Origin: Metellina segmentata
Lineage: Eukaryota; Arthropoda; Arachnida; Araneae; Tetragnathidae
Assembly (NCBI GenBank): GCA_947359465.1
Contig: OX375877.1
Location: 67,372,698 to 67,436,697 of the forward strand
DNA: 64,000 nucleotides
Direction of reading: 5' to 3'
Part shown: positions 47,890 to 62,900 of the stretch, piece by piece
Position numbering within the stretch: position 1 is the stretch's first letter
Layout: each line of letters begins with the position of its first letter
The notes under the pieces: generated by a model
The model's input: the letters and a program-made list of their open reading frames with translations, nothing else
Database searches by the model: none
Told to the model about the DNA's origin: nothing
Translations under genes and position numbers: made by a program

Positions 47890-47994
47890 GAGACTGACCA
47901 GATTCAGCAAGATGACAAAAAGTGGGATCATTCATGGACTACAGATGAGATACGTAAAAGTAGTTCCAATTGGACTTTGGCTGGTGACGTTGGG
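47890..47994 (+). CDS. WASHC2: WASHC2-like first recognised coding exon
   Basis: Thirty-five codons, ETDQIQQDDKKWDHSWTTDE then IRKSSSNWTLAGDVG. It matches W.RPWS.EEIRRSSQSWSLAADAG of human FAM21. Preceded by TTATTGCAG. It holds no Met and no in-frame ATG lies immediately upstream, so at least one earlier exon exists. Confidence 0.9.
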
Positions 47995-50900
47995 GTAATG
48001 CACTATTTTCTTATTACTTTTAAATTAATGTTTATCTGAAGATTTCAAGGTTATAGTTCTGCTGCACAACTTTCTTATAGTATCAGGGGATTTGCCCATT
48101 GTGCTAGCAACCTGCTAGTTGTAGGTGGTGTAAGTTTGATTCCTTCCTGAGTCTATTTCTGTCTTCTGGGTCAGTAAAACTGTTTGTCTTCTGTTTTATG
48201 CAGCTTGGTGAAACATAGCCTTTGTGCCATAAAATCTATCCTATCAAGTAATGTATTCCAAAAACTCCTGATTTATAGAATACTTAGGTATAGATAGATA
48301 CATAACAAAAATATTTTTATAAATTGACGTGACAGTGATTGGATTAATTTAGATGCTTGGTAACTTATCATAACTATGCTGACTGCATTTTTGGGTGTGT
48401 AACTGTTACATTTAGTTCTATGGATCAGCCGATTTTTGAAAAGGTGTGGGACATTAGACGGTGACTATTAACAAAATCATGAATGGCTATAGCCTTGTTT
48501 ATCTTTCCAACTTCATTATCACAGCTATCATTTTTGATAAGCTTAGAATCAGAATCTGCTACAGATGCCAATTGCGGAACTGCTTGCTTACATTCCAACG
48601 AATCTCCTAATTTGAAGAATAGGCTCGTCCAAACCCATGTTACTGAACTTCAAACCCATGGAAAAAGTTGCTATAAGAGCTCATGCCTATGTGGCAACAA
48701 GCAAGGTTCACATAAGTGACTTGCAATTGCAAATCAGTTGTAATATTTTTATAATGTAGGCTCTGAATCATTTAGTTTTTTGAAGAGATGATTCAAGGTA
48801 TGCAAAGAAAGATTTTAGCATATGGAAGTTTCCTTTTTATATCAGAATAATTTAAAATAACCAGGAAGTGACATTACCCAAATTTTAATTGTTTACAAAA
48901 GTGAACAAGGCTTGTTTCTGAAAATATTACTTAGAATATTGGATTTCCAAAGTGACACCGCCCTGGAAAATATATGTTAAGCTATCAGGCTCTCAGTTTA
49001 TCAAGCTCTTTGTTGAATCCTGGTTTGGGCATTGATGTTTTTAGCAGTTTAGAACCCACTTTTGAGACTTAAGCTCTGATTTAATGAGCCCTCTTGTAGC
49101 AAAATTGACTGTACAATGACACCAAATTATTGAATTTCAAAACTCCCATCATTTAAGTGTTCCTCACAGATTCTTCAATATGTTCATTAAATATTTTTAT
49201 TTTTTAATGGGTGAAGTTTATATATTTTGAAGAACTTTTCTGTTTTACCATTTAACCATGCTTCTTGCAGTTCAAAATCAAATTTCTTTGAAAAACGTAA
49301 TTTTGGGAAATTCAAAATATTACTTTCTATGTACAAAATGTTGAATTACCAACTGCTATACCACAATACTTTTAAATATTAATATTTTTAAAAATACGTT
49401 TTTATTAATGTTTTTTTTTTATTTATTTATTATTTTTTTTATTTTTAAATTTTGTATTATGTCATTTATGCACTGAAACTGTGGGTCTAAGAAAATAGTC
49501 ACATTTTGAGATAAAAATTGTTTTATTCTATGAGAGAACAAGGCAGGCTCTAACACACTTTTGTCATCCAGCAATCCCATATTGAATAGAGATTTGGCAG
49601 TTTGTTACTGGATTGTTTGTTTATGGAAAGAGTAATTTTCCATATATGTGCTTCAAAAATCGTATTTCTTGAGTTGTGCCACTATTGCTTTCCATGAGGG
49701 CTAAGTAGTGAAATATTTTTGTATGCAATGAAAATAATACCCTCAAAGTAGTATTTATTGAGCCTCTTTGCATTCTTTCAGCTCTACAACCTACTCAATG
49801 AATTTTCTCAAAATATTATATCTCGGACTCATGAAGTGGAAAATGCTGTCGACTCATTGGTGTACAAAACAAAGGTATGCTTACACATGTCAGTATTTTT
49901 TGTTAAGAAGTAGTGAATATTTTTTATAAACTGAAATGTGGTAATAAAATTTGTAATTGGATAATTTCATTATTTTTTAGTTTGCAATAATTCTTGAACT
50001 TAATCATTTCATGCCAAATCAATGCTTTGATTAGTTCTGATTTTAATAAAACTTGATGTATCAAGTAAAACCTTACATAGTTATGAATGGAAAAAATAAT
50101 AAACTTATTTGCATTCTATTCGGAGTTATTAAACTTCGATTAGTGTACTTTTTAATGAAAATTCCTGCATCTTTATGTAAACTCATTTCAAAAGGAAATT
50201 AGATAGACCCAAGAAATGTTTCATTTTGAAGCTTGTATAATAGACTTTTAATTTAATTTAATACCTGATGCAATTTTTTTATTTGTTAAATTTTAATTTT
50301 AATATTTAAGTGAATTTTTTATGGCAATTTTCATTAAAAAATTTAAGTAATTAAAATTTAGTATTTTTTGAGACATAAAATTTTATTAAAATCTGAAAGG
50401 TCATATACTAATCATTGCATTGATTTGACAGGGAATGACTTTACTATCATAAATTCAAATTGTTGTAGTTAAAAGTACCATTTAAATTACATGTCCGTGC
50501 AAATGAGAAATTATTAAAATCAGTTATCGATAAGACTATTCATTATTAAACCATTAAAACTGCTTTTGAATAAAATATTTTTGTGTTACACTTGAATTTA
50601 TGTATGAATCTCCTTTTTAGATGGCCAATGTCAAAATTAATAATGTTATAAATGATTTTCATATGTTATCCAATCTCCAGTTTGTTGAGAATGTAAGTAT
50701 ATTTTGTTACTTGTATTCTTTATTCTGTAGTGATGTATAAAGTCTGCTTATGAAATAACATATATGAAGAAATGTATTAATATATAATATCTGTAATTCA
50801 AAATAGAGCTTTAAACTTTCTTGATTATGAAACAAACAGTTTAACTACACCATAAATTCAATTACAGATAATGTCAATGTCAAACAAAATTTTAGCTTTA

Positions 50901-53900
50901 TATGTAACTAAGGGATAACCCAGCATTTCTCGGGTTCAAATATGACCACGACATTTCCCTGTGTTAACTCAAATACACAAACCCTGTAGAATATGCTTCA
51001 TTGTCCCTGTCCATTTATTGCAAGAAAACAAACTTTAGATTTTTAAATTGGGCCTTTGAGGGGTACTTTTAGGACTACCTGTGTGCCAATTGTCATGGCT
51101 ACATATTGGTCTGAAGACAGGAAAGAAATAGCCTATGTTTTCCGCAGTGTTCCAAAGTATAAGTGTACCAAATTTGGCGTGGATTGGTTAGACAGTGTAG
51201 ATTTGCATAGAGAATACACACATCCTTTTTTACACGTATAGATGGATCCGAGTTTAAAGATTTTTAGTTAGTGCTACAAAACTTCTTTAATTGGGGATTC
51301 TTACAAGTTTCTAAATTCTCTACATTGCAAAATCTGCTGGTAAAATGTACTCTCACTCACCTTAACCCATTGGGCAGACCTTAACCTGCTAATTTGATTG
51401 AATGTCTTTAGCTTCTGTGAGTTCTAGTATTAGAGAACAGTATCGTAATTGCTTATGCTTAAACTTAGTCATAAAAATGTATATTGATGTATAATATGTT
51501 TTGAAAAAGTAAAAAATGTATTGAGATATTAAAAAAATATTCAGCCCAGTGTTAAAATTTTATGTTTTGAACAAAGTAATGTTTGTATAAATAAAATAAT
51601 CAGCACAATTTTCTGTCCAAATAATTATGTTATTTTGGTCATTTTGTTTTACAGCGAGTGTATGATGAAGAGATTACAGAGTCAGTCCCAGAAGCTAAAA
51701 TTACTGAAGTAAGCTTGCTTTTTGGAAAACATATTTTATTTCATTGTGAGGACAGTCAGTCAATATTTGCCTTTGTCTTTTGTAGAAAACAAAGGAACAA
51801 AAAGAAACAGAAATGCTCCCCAAGATCATCAAAGCAGTGGAATTAGGGCTGCAGGTTCTGGATCAGGCCTTTAACAAAATCAATGTCAATGAAATATCCG
51901 ACAGTGAAGATGAAGATCTGTCATCTGAAGGACGAACTATACTTGAACCTAAAGTAAAGATTTTCGTGTTTTACGTTTTAATCTATTTTATTATGCATGT
52001 TTAAACCTCAAAATTTCCCATTATGAATTTTTATATTTACGAGTCAGTTTAGAAAGTATCTACACATTGCTAATGTAACAAGAAAGGATTTTATACCATT
52101 GATGTAATTTGCCAGCCAAGTAGAAAGGACATTGATAGACATACATGAAAAGTCAAGAATCCATTGGCAACTTGAGCAAAGCATATTGTCGGTAAAAGTT
52201 TAAGAGTATGCACGTTGAAAACCTTTGGTTTTGGGTTGTTCTGTAAACATGCAAAAATCATATGCATTTGTCTTGTCAATTTTTAGTTTTTCAATAATAT
52301 ACTATCTAGTTGATGGAGATTCATCAACTAGATGATGTGCATGTTTAAGGAACATCACGAAATCAAATCTTTTCGACTTACGTGGTTTCACACTTTTTGG
52401 TGATGATATATGCTCTATCAGACCATCGCATTCACAATGACCGAGTACATTGAGCAGCAGATTTGCATCACATTTTGTGCTAATCTTGAAAATCTTTAAG
52501 AATTCTACATTTTATGAATCTTGTTTGTATTTATTTGAAATACTTCTGGGATAAGGTGACCAACTTTTGGTCATCAATTTAAGTGAGTTCTAGGTGCAAT
52601 AAATTTTGTGCAATTTTAGCAGCACAGCATCATTACAACAAGTGTTTATGGAATGGATAATATAAAACAAAAATATTATTTTACATTGTGCAAGTTAATT
52701 GTTCTCACAATATCGAATAAAAATCTATAAATTCATACACTTCTTGGGTCTTCCGCTTATGCAGCAGAATTAAGCATTTTTTTTAATCTTGCGCAAACTT
52801 TACAACTACAGTCAATCAATTGCTACTGATATCTCAGATTTCATTCATTTTAAGCTGCTTTGATTTCTCTGATTAGTCCATTTATAAATCGTAAGTGAAA
52901 CACTTTTCCAGTTTGGGCATTTGTGCCTGTGATGCTTAAAAGAAAGCTTATAATGTCCCATTAAGGTTTGGCACATCAATTTGCTTCTTAAATTACTGAA
53001 GATATTTAACTAATTTAGTTAAAAACTTCCTTTTTACAATCTGGAAGATTAGTACCTGCTATTGATAATAGTGTGGTAAAATTTCTGTTGATTTTGTTGG
53101 TAATTTTTCGATATTTATGGATGAGTACCTCTAAGTAGAAATGGTCGATAATCATCTTGACAGTTTATATAGCAATGCATTTGGTAATAATATCGAATTT
53201 TTGTGATCTTTATTGAAAATGTTTTACAGGAGAAATGTATGGTTAATACATAAGGCTGGTAAGATTTAAAAAAAAATTAGCTAACTTATGAAAGTTCCCA
53301 GGAAATACTGGAGTGTTGATTAGTCTAGTTTGCACATTACCTTATAAAGTTCTGCATATTAACTGTTATACTTGCATCTCGCATCTTCTGCTTTGCTTTA
53401 ATTATAACTTCATTCAGTTAAGTAATGCACAATATTTTAAAAACTATTGCTTGTGGTGTAACAATAGTATTTCTTTTAAATCAGTAATCTGGTTGAAAAT
53501 TGATGTTTTAACACTAAGTATTCTGAAAAGAAAAATTTTAATTTTATACTGAGCCATGAAAGTATTACTCATCTTGGAAGATTAATCAGTATATTTGTTC
53601 TTCAAGATATGCACATGCACTCTAGATTTCTTTTGTGTCTGAATTCCTACTATAAATTTAATAAGTTGATCACCTTTCAATATTTTATGTATTTTCTTCC
53701 TACAAAGGATCCTTATGAACACAGACCACTACCTTTTATTATTGGATCTGAAGAATTCCAAAACAGTGATTATGCTGGTCTGCAAGATTTGCTGGAAGAA
53801 GGTAAGAAAGCTGTCATTTCAATAACTTTTGAGTATGTTACTAAGCAAACATCTTTATTTTCTACTATTTTTAGAACAGTGCTGTATTAGTAAGTTTTGA

Positions 53901-56900
53901 TGTAAAACGTTGCAATTTAAAATTTTGATATCAACTGCAGAATTTATTATTTAATGACTTTAAGTCTGCTGTGTTATGATTCAAAATATATCAACCTAAG
54001 CTTTGAAATACATTTGTAATGGAGAGGAAATATAATATTCTTCCTTTAGATGCGGACTATTCTGCTGAAATTGAGATTAGCTCTTCAGATTCTGAAGAAA
54101 CATCAACTGATGAGGTATATATTTATTGACTTTTATTTAAAAATTAATTTTTAATCACTTCGTTTAGCAAGTAAGTTTCTTTTTGTCATGTTCCATCAGC
54201 ATGAAGGAAAGATCCATGGTTTGAGGGGGTATTTGAAAATTTTTAGATGTCCTGATATGTTCATGTCAATGCAATATGACTATTTCTCTTAACAACTACT
54301 CTTTCTCTTAACAACTACTCTTTCTCTTTACAACTACTCTTTCTCTTTACAAGGATTTCTCTTGAATGAACATAAAGAATTGACCACTATATTCATTACA
54401 ATATGATTCTTTGTTGAAAGCCCACCTGAAAAAATGAGTTTTTTTTTATTGGACATGGCATTTCCAGAGATATTCACATTGAAAATTTCATGGCATTGTT
54501 TGCAATTTCAGCTCTAAGAACACCAAACAAACTAATCTTTTGATTTCTCTGGAGTTTATGGTTGCTGATAATAAATTGAAACACAAGTATGTAAATAATG
54601 CAATCCCATGCCAATTTGGATATGTGTATTAAACTGTCAGTTGTATTATGTATGCTTTGCTCGAATGCAATGTTCAATCAAAAGGTGAACAACACTTTTA
54701 TGAGTTGGTTTTCAACTAGTAATCATGTGGTATATCATTCTGACTCCCATGTATAATTCATTTACCAGTCACTACTATGCAAATCATTACCATTTTTTTA
54801 TGGTGAAATATCACAAGTGAATGGTAAAAATAAATTATATTTTCATTTCGTGCCTTACATTTCTTATAATTATATTTTGAAACTTGTATTATTTTGCTGA
54901 CATATGTGGATTTTTGGTTCTTTTTAGTGATACTAACAATGCTTAGCTGAAAATTAGATGCAATAATTAACCTGATGTAACAAGAAAAATTAGATCTAAA
55001 CAAAAAAAAAACCCTCATGCTATCATTTTGTAGAATTGTAATAAAATGTATTGAAGAATGTTAAAACTTTGTATATCTTTGCATGAAAATTCAAAACAAG
55101 TATTTCATCTTGAATAATTTTAAGCATATTTTAAATGAAATAAATCTTGATTGTAATTCTATTGTGAATAACAGGGATTAAAGTGTTAGAAAATAAAAAT
55201 GATAGTAACTGGTCCCAAGGACCAGTGTATACGAGAATATACTGCCTTTAAAACTGGTCCGCTCCTCAAATAATAAATTAATGTAGTTAATAGCGTGTTA
55301 ATTCAGGGTGCAAAATTTTTCCACTCGTCTTTGGCAAGCCCAATTTTTACTCTGGAGAATAAAAATTCTGCCAAATTGTAGATATATTTTTTATTAGCTT
55401 CAAGTCTAAAGGAATTCTAACTAACTCATTCTCAGAAATTGGACGCCAATGTCTGCCATCGCAAAAGAACAGCGATAAACCTTGTGGTCAAGTAAGAGTG
55501 CTCACAGATAGTGATAACAAGACTGGAAATGCTCCACAGCACACTTTCTTTTAAGACCTGCCTGTCGTCAACGTCCAATGATTCAACTGGCGCAGATTAT
55601 TGTGTTTGGAATTTGGAGGCAGAAACCAGAAACGACTCCAGTACACGCTGATATGAACTTCCAAATTCTCGACCACGTTACTGAAGCAAATTTTGACAGT
55701 TAGCCAAAAGTGAGGTTTGGGAGTTTGAAACTTATTTTAAAAGGAAACACATGCAGTCTCTTTCTCATTACAGCTACTGGTCCAGCGGACCACTTATTAA
55801 TTTACTGCAGATTTTTAATCTCCTGGTCCGATCGTGCTTTTATTGGTCTCGGACCTGTGGACCACCAATGATTTCGAACGCTGGATTTTGTGTTGACTTA
55901 TTATAGAAATGTAATATATATGGAGAAAAATCACTTAAAACCTGTCCTCTAGACTTTTGATCTCGTGGATTCATGTCCTCAGAGGCACATCTGCTTTAGG
56001 TGTGTGAAGCGTCACAGTCCCGAAGTGCTCAAGTGATCTTTTCTTTTCCCCTGGGGCTTAATGTCTTGCAAACATGGATGTTCTGCTCCCAGGATACCCA
56101 AGCGAACTTTTTCTGCTTTCATCCCATTATTCTACTTCCTGATCCCTCTTTTCATTTCACAACATCTGTTACTTGGAAGTTGTTTGGCGCAGTTTGGCAA
56201 ATATGGCCTTGTGCCATAAAAACCCAAACTAACCAACTTGTTATGTATCTATCTATATGATGTCACTGCCTTGCTTCTCTAATCAGTTCCTCCCTCTGGA
56301 CACAATAGATCTCCCTGGTACAATGGTAGCTTTGTATCTGCTATGATATTGTTTCTGACAATAAAGTGTTGTTATATTGCATCTCCCAGGCTTCATCATT
56401 CAGATTTGTTTTGGTGTCGCCTCGTCATCTGACCGTGGTTCAAAATTACCATCGGCAATAGCCTGTTGTGTTGCTCTAGTATGATGTTAATTAAAACAAT
56501 TGCCATCACTCAGATTACCTTTTCTTCAAACCCTCAACCAAGTACACAATACATCGCAGTGCTTCATAAACAAGAACCTCAATGATTGCTTTAAAATAGA
56601 CAGTAAAAGTTTTCAAATTTACTGTTAGCAGTTTAGTACATTATAACTAATAATTATCTGAAAAGAGTACTTGTGATACTAATTAAACTAGGGGGCCCGC
56701 CCCCTGCTCGCTAACGCTCGCCAACCCCCGGAGGATTGCGAAGCAATCCTCATTGGTTCGCTGCGCGAACCTATGCTCGCTTCGCTCGCCTCAATGAAGA
56801 CATGTGTCCTAGCAGAAGGAATTGTTTACAAAATATGATATTCCATAAAAATATTTTTCAAATCTAAATTTTATGCTGTTTTTCAGAAAAGATATTTACA

Positions 56901-59900
56901 GTCCCTCTGAAATCAGAATTCAAATGGAAACTTTGAGCAAATTTTGACTCGAAATGTGAGCGTTGATTTGGAAATTGAAAACCCAGCATGCTGGTTGTGT
57001 GTACATTTACCCAGCACTCGAGCCACCCACGCTTTTTCATTGAGTTTGTTGTCGAAAGTTGTAATGCAAGCAATGTTGAACTATAATAGTTTGCCTCGAA
57101 ACGGACCTTTTTTTTAAATGACCCTGAAAAGATCCTCCGTTTTCTTTGATTTCTATTATTTACTGCAACAGCTCTACTAAAATTCTTTTTTTTTTTCAAT
57201 AAAATTTCATCCGATTACGCTATAAATTCAATTGAAGCGCGAGGCTTTGGGATAAACAAAGAATCGTACAATGTTGCCAAAACGCGAAAACAAATAACAT
57301 CTTTTTTGCGTGCCACGTAAGAGAATTATATATATAGATACATTTCAAATTATGTATTTTAGTAGAAATTGTAATAATGTAACAATATTCTTTGATGACT
57401 TGATGTCAATAACATTTAATGAAATTCAGGACATTTTATGTTTCTTTTTATAGGAAGAGCCTCTACCTTTAGATGAAGATCCATTTACTGGAGCAGCCAC
57501 TCAGGAAAAGCTGATAAAAAGAAGCATCAGTGATCAGTTTTCATCTAGCGAAGAATCTGAACTGTTTGGTTCTGAAAAAGATGATAATGGTTTCATTTCA
57601 GATTCCTCTCTTGGCAGCAAAATAAAGGAAGATAGAGCCTCACAAAAGACAAACGAAGAAACTAAACCTGAAGTCAAACCAAGGCAAAGTTCTGTCTCTA
57701 CTTTACAGTCCAAGCTTAATTTAGCACAAGTTTTGCCGTCTCCAAAAGCACCTGAGAAAAAAGGTGCTATTATTTTCTTGATCAATGTTATTTGCTATTT
57801 ATTACCCCAGAATGCTTACTCCATTATACATAGCAAGCAGAAAGACAATTGAATTCTTACAATCCATTTAACTTTTTGTATTGCTTTCATTTGTATTTTA
57901 CTTGCTTAGAGATTTGAGATTATTTGGGGGAATCACTTGTTCTCTTTTATAATTCAACTAGCCACTGCGTTGCCCGTGATGTAAGATATTAATCTGGTGT
58001 AAAATTTTCTGCAAATACCAAATTCGTTGAAGATATATTCATTTAAAAATTTATTTAAAGAAAGTCATATTTTTAAGTATCAATCTAAACTGAAATTTTC
58101 CGCAGATTTCAATTCCGTTTAAATTTTTACTCTATCTTTAACGGTCTAGGAGATAGAAAAAGAACTGACTTCAGTTGAAAGATTTATTGTCTGACTGGAT
58201 ATTTATTCGTCCACGCAAAATCAAAGTGGAAATGAAAAAAAAAAATTCCCCGTATACTGCGGATGAAAAAAACTTGGCATGATGCCAAACCCTGACTGCA
58301 AGGTTACATGGGTAGAAAAAGTTCTCCGCGTTTGAAAGAGCAATGGAGAATAAAACTATTAAATTCATTTAAAAATCTTCTAGATTGAATTTTAAAATTC
58401 GCTGCGACCCAAAAATTGCAAATAATTTCGACTACCTGTGTGCCAAATCTCATTGCTGTAAGTGCCATAGAATCATTAGGATTTTGCGGCCCCAAACATA
58501 CAAACACTTGCTTTTATAATATTAGATTATTTCAGAATTCCTGCTGAATTCTTAGGTTTCACTAAAGATCATTAGATGTAGTTCAAAATAAACCCTGATA
58601 AAAGCAGAAATTTCTTACTTTTATAGTTTGAAAAGTTGCAAATATTTTGCAAAATGAATACTTAGAAGAAAATTCCTCATTTGGTCTTAAGTGATCTGTT
58701 TTGAATTATTTGGCATTTGTAATGAAACAAGAAAGGATCTTTTGTTCCCAACCCACTTAGGATTTCCATGGCATTCTGCAGAAGCTTGATACATCTTCCC
58801 ACATTTTAGTGTAATAAGGAAAGTATTTTTATTTCTAATGCCTGACCACTGACAGCCTTTGACATTGCAAGGGTCAAACTGATGACTATGTGTGAAGGAT
58901 CACTCAATGAGTGAGTTCACTACTCCTAATGGGGCCAATCTATATTCTTGCACACCAGGATTGGATCCTGGGTACTCACTATTTGTAGATCAGATATGTC
59001 ATATATCAGAAAACTGGAAGACCAATGAATTCAATTTTCATTCAATTAATAAAGCTCATAGTGCTTTCTGAGTTACAATTTATTCTTTATTTTGAAGAGC
59101 ATTGAAAACCCAAATGGTCGTACTTGATTTTTATGTTATCTACAAGATTAAGTTTAATCTGTTGCCATCTCGATTTTTCCTTGTGACTGGTTCAGTCCAA
59201 ATTTTCTGATTTTAGTGCTCTCATCAGTCTTTACTGGTATTCTCTACATACTCTCAAAATGAATATCTCCTGATCATTGAGATGACGATAACGATCAAGG
59301 AAACTAGTGGAAACTTACTTAGGTGCATCAACAACTGGTAGTTTTCTGAATTATCCTTACATGTTGACTGAGTCCTAAAATTGAACCAAACCTTAGCTTA
59401 AGGAAAATGTTACTGTTACAAAATTTTGGATGGTTTCTTGGTTTCTACATACATTTACAAGATCTTATAAACTTCATGTTTATTGTACTTCATTATGTCC
59501 ACATTCTCATTTCTAGTAAGCATTAGTCTGAAAACCTAATAAAATTGTGATTAAAAAATTATATTTGCATTTCTCTATTTTAAATCAACATTGATGGAAA
59601 AACATATGACATATTGTGTGTGTGATGTTTAAGGTGTTAGTAAATGCAATATTTAAAGTATTTATGCTGTATGTTTGTTAAAAATAGACTTGGTAAATTA
59701 TCATATTTAAAAAAATGAAGTATTTTATCTGAATGTAATAGTTGAAAATTAAGATGTATAATGAGATCTTTAAATATAGGATATTTTTGTGATGAAAACT
59801 GAAAAGATTTGTATTAAAATACAGTGTTTCCTGTTATTAGAAAAAGAGGATCTTTTCATGGATGATGAAGCATCTGATGAAGAATCTCCATTTCGAAAGA

Positions 59901-62900
59901 AAACTGGATTGTTCCAATCAGACCTGCGGTTTGACGAAGAAAAGGTTTGCTTATATATGTTTTTAAGTTGCACTTGCAACATTCACCTTTAACTTTACTT
60001 TAAAAATTACTAACTCTGTCAATTTGTTTTAAATTTACTAGTTTACTGTCGCAATTTCTTAGGATATGTTTGAAAATGACCTATTTGGAGACTTGCCAAA
60101 AGAAAGCAAGAAGGTTTCTGAAAAACCTAAACCTACACCTGAAAAAGCCCCAACTTGTGAGTATATTTCATGTATATACTTGAAACATAGAATTCCAACT
60201 CTTCAGCATTGATTAATACAAAATTTATGTGAAACAATTTGGATAATTTATTGAGAAATAATCATTAGGTACTAAAAAGAAGTTTAGAATAGCAGTATAT
60301 ATTTAATCACTGAAACTCTTTTTCTTGTGTATAGAAGACCAAATTAAACCATTGCAGTTACTGTAAATATGCTAAAAAATATTTGACAATTTGTGCAGTT
60401 ACTGTAAATATGCTAAAAAATATTTGACAGTTTGTGCAGCCAATTAATCCTACTAATTAAATTTTATCTGACCTTAAGTCATGATCTGATGCTATAATAT
60501 GAGAAATTGTTGCAGATATATTACTCTTTGTATGTTGCTTTAAAACCCTCTGGGGGGTTCTGCAGGCTTTCCTGCATGACTTGTAACCAGTTTTGTACTT
60601 CTTGGCCAATATAATCTTACCTAGGGTTTTTCCGACCAATCAATGTGGTTACTTATTCATTATGTGTGCTTTGAGGTAAAATTGCATTATTTTCTACTTA
60701 TACCTACTCTGTTTTACTTCTTTACAGCCACTGTGCAGAAGAAAAAGGAAGAAGCCATCTTATTTGGTAATGATGAGGATAGCGAAGATGATATTTTCAA
60801 GACCTTAGTAACAACAAGAAAACCTACTGTTGCCAAAGACACAAGTGTAAGTTTTATACAGAATATTGTGTTAAATTAATTTAAATGTATGGCATGCATG
60901 AAACGATTCCCTTTTTCATTCAGCTAAAATATTTTATTATTACATATGTATTTTTATACTGATACTCAGAAAATTATGATTAAGTTCAGTCATTTTTCTG
61001 ATGCCAGATGACTGAACTTAATTACTATGGCATTGCAAGAAAAGGGTGGATTTGTGAACCATGAGGTTCATGTTGCACCTCACATACATCAACACATTCT
61101 AGGCACAACCTGCTTAGAGACCACACATTCATTCTAAACATCCAAACATTCATGCCTTAACCCCAGATTTTTGAACCAAGAACCTTTCGATCCGGATGCC
61201 AGCGTCCTCACCACTATACTAATCGGTCAGGGCTTTAGTATTATAATTGCATCTCCTTCTCAGTCCTTTTAAATCCTCTCATTTGAATATTACTGTCTTG
61301 GTGAAGGCCACGATAGGAGGGTTGCGAATCCAACCAAAGACTCATATAGGTCTCAAGAGGTCTGGTGCACATTACAATATGTCGTGGCCTCAAATGTCAT
61401 CACTAGAGCTCTGATTTTGCATATCTTTTTTTTAGTCCCTAATGTTGATAGAAATCAGTATTGAGTGTTTTTTAGCAATTTGAAGCAAAATAAACTCGAA
61501 TTTATTTTGCACATTTGGGACCATTTTGCATATTTCGTTTTTTTTTTTTTGCATGTATTTGAACAATTTTTCTTTATTTTTACAAATTTTTTTTTGTTTT
61601 CTTCCAAAGAACTTTGCTTAGTGCGTTTGGAAGGAAGGTTTTCAGAAACAATCAAATTCATATCAACTACGACTCACAAACAATAAGTGGAAAAGGCGCA
61701 AAAATATAAGAATATTCAACAGCTTCATCGCGTCAAAAGTGTGAGTCAATGTCTCAATCTTCGGAGAAAAACAAGATGTACTAAGATCAAGGCACTGTTA
61801 AAATTCAATATTGCCCTTTATAAGTTGGAGAATGAACATTTTAGAGCCTTCCTGAAGAAGTACGCTGGTAAAGAAATTCCTCTTGAATCGACACTCAGAA
61901 AGAACTACATTACGCCAGTGTACGAGAAGGTGATACAAAGAATAGAAAATGAGATAGGTAATTCCCCCCCTATGGATGTCTATGAAACGATTGACACCTG
62001 CTGGCGATACCTAATTCATGCAGAGTTGGAAAAAAAAAATCACTCGACGATCTCCATCTCGTTGGCATGGTGTAAGTTTGAAGAGTCGGATGAGGTATGA
62101 CCTCGTCATCTGACCGCGATTCAAAATTACGAGGTGTCTCCGGATCTTTCTCTTCGGGTTTGATCCTGCACAGATTGCCCTGATGCTCCAGTGTAATGCT
62201 AATTAAAATATATACTGTCTCAGGGATATATTGTGTATTCACCATTGCTAGATAAGGCCTGATTGCAGTATCAAGCTCATACCACGAAAACTTTCCCAGT
62301 CTCTTCAGTCACACTCACCCCAGCCCTGTTGACATATCGCATGAAAATATGTTCTTTTGTCCATCTATATAATCCCTGATATGAGGAGCTTAGAGACCAG
62401 CTGCCTGTAGTAATGGGGAGTGCACCCATCATTTCAATGTGTGACACACAACTGAAAACTAAATTCTTTAATATAAATGGCTATCTTTAAAGTTTATTCA
62501 ATCCTGACTTTATCTATGCAGAATTTGATAAAATCAAGAGATATATAATCTTAAAGCTATTTCACACATAAATTTTCAATGAACAAATTTGTGCCCTGTT
62601 AATTGCAGTTAGTCTTTCTACTTTTTCGAAACAGGAATCAAAAAGGCATCCCCTAAGTTTTGCATATGTTTTTAATGTTACTGCAATATAATCATATTTC
62701 TTGTCATTGATGTCTATTAAATTTTGCTCTGTCTATGATGCTTTGATAAAACTAGACTTGACTTCACATTATGAATGTTAAAAATTTCCTATCTGAAGGT
62801 TGATTTATTCTCAATTTGATGTGTACATTTACTTAAGCAATCATCACATTCGCTTGCAATTATTCCAATTGGTTTCCTGTGTATAAAATAAAATATATTT

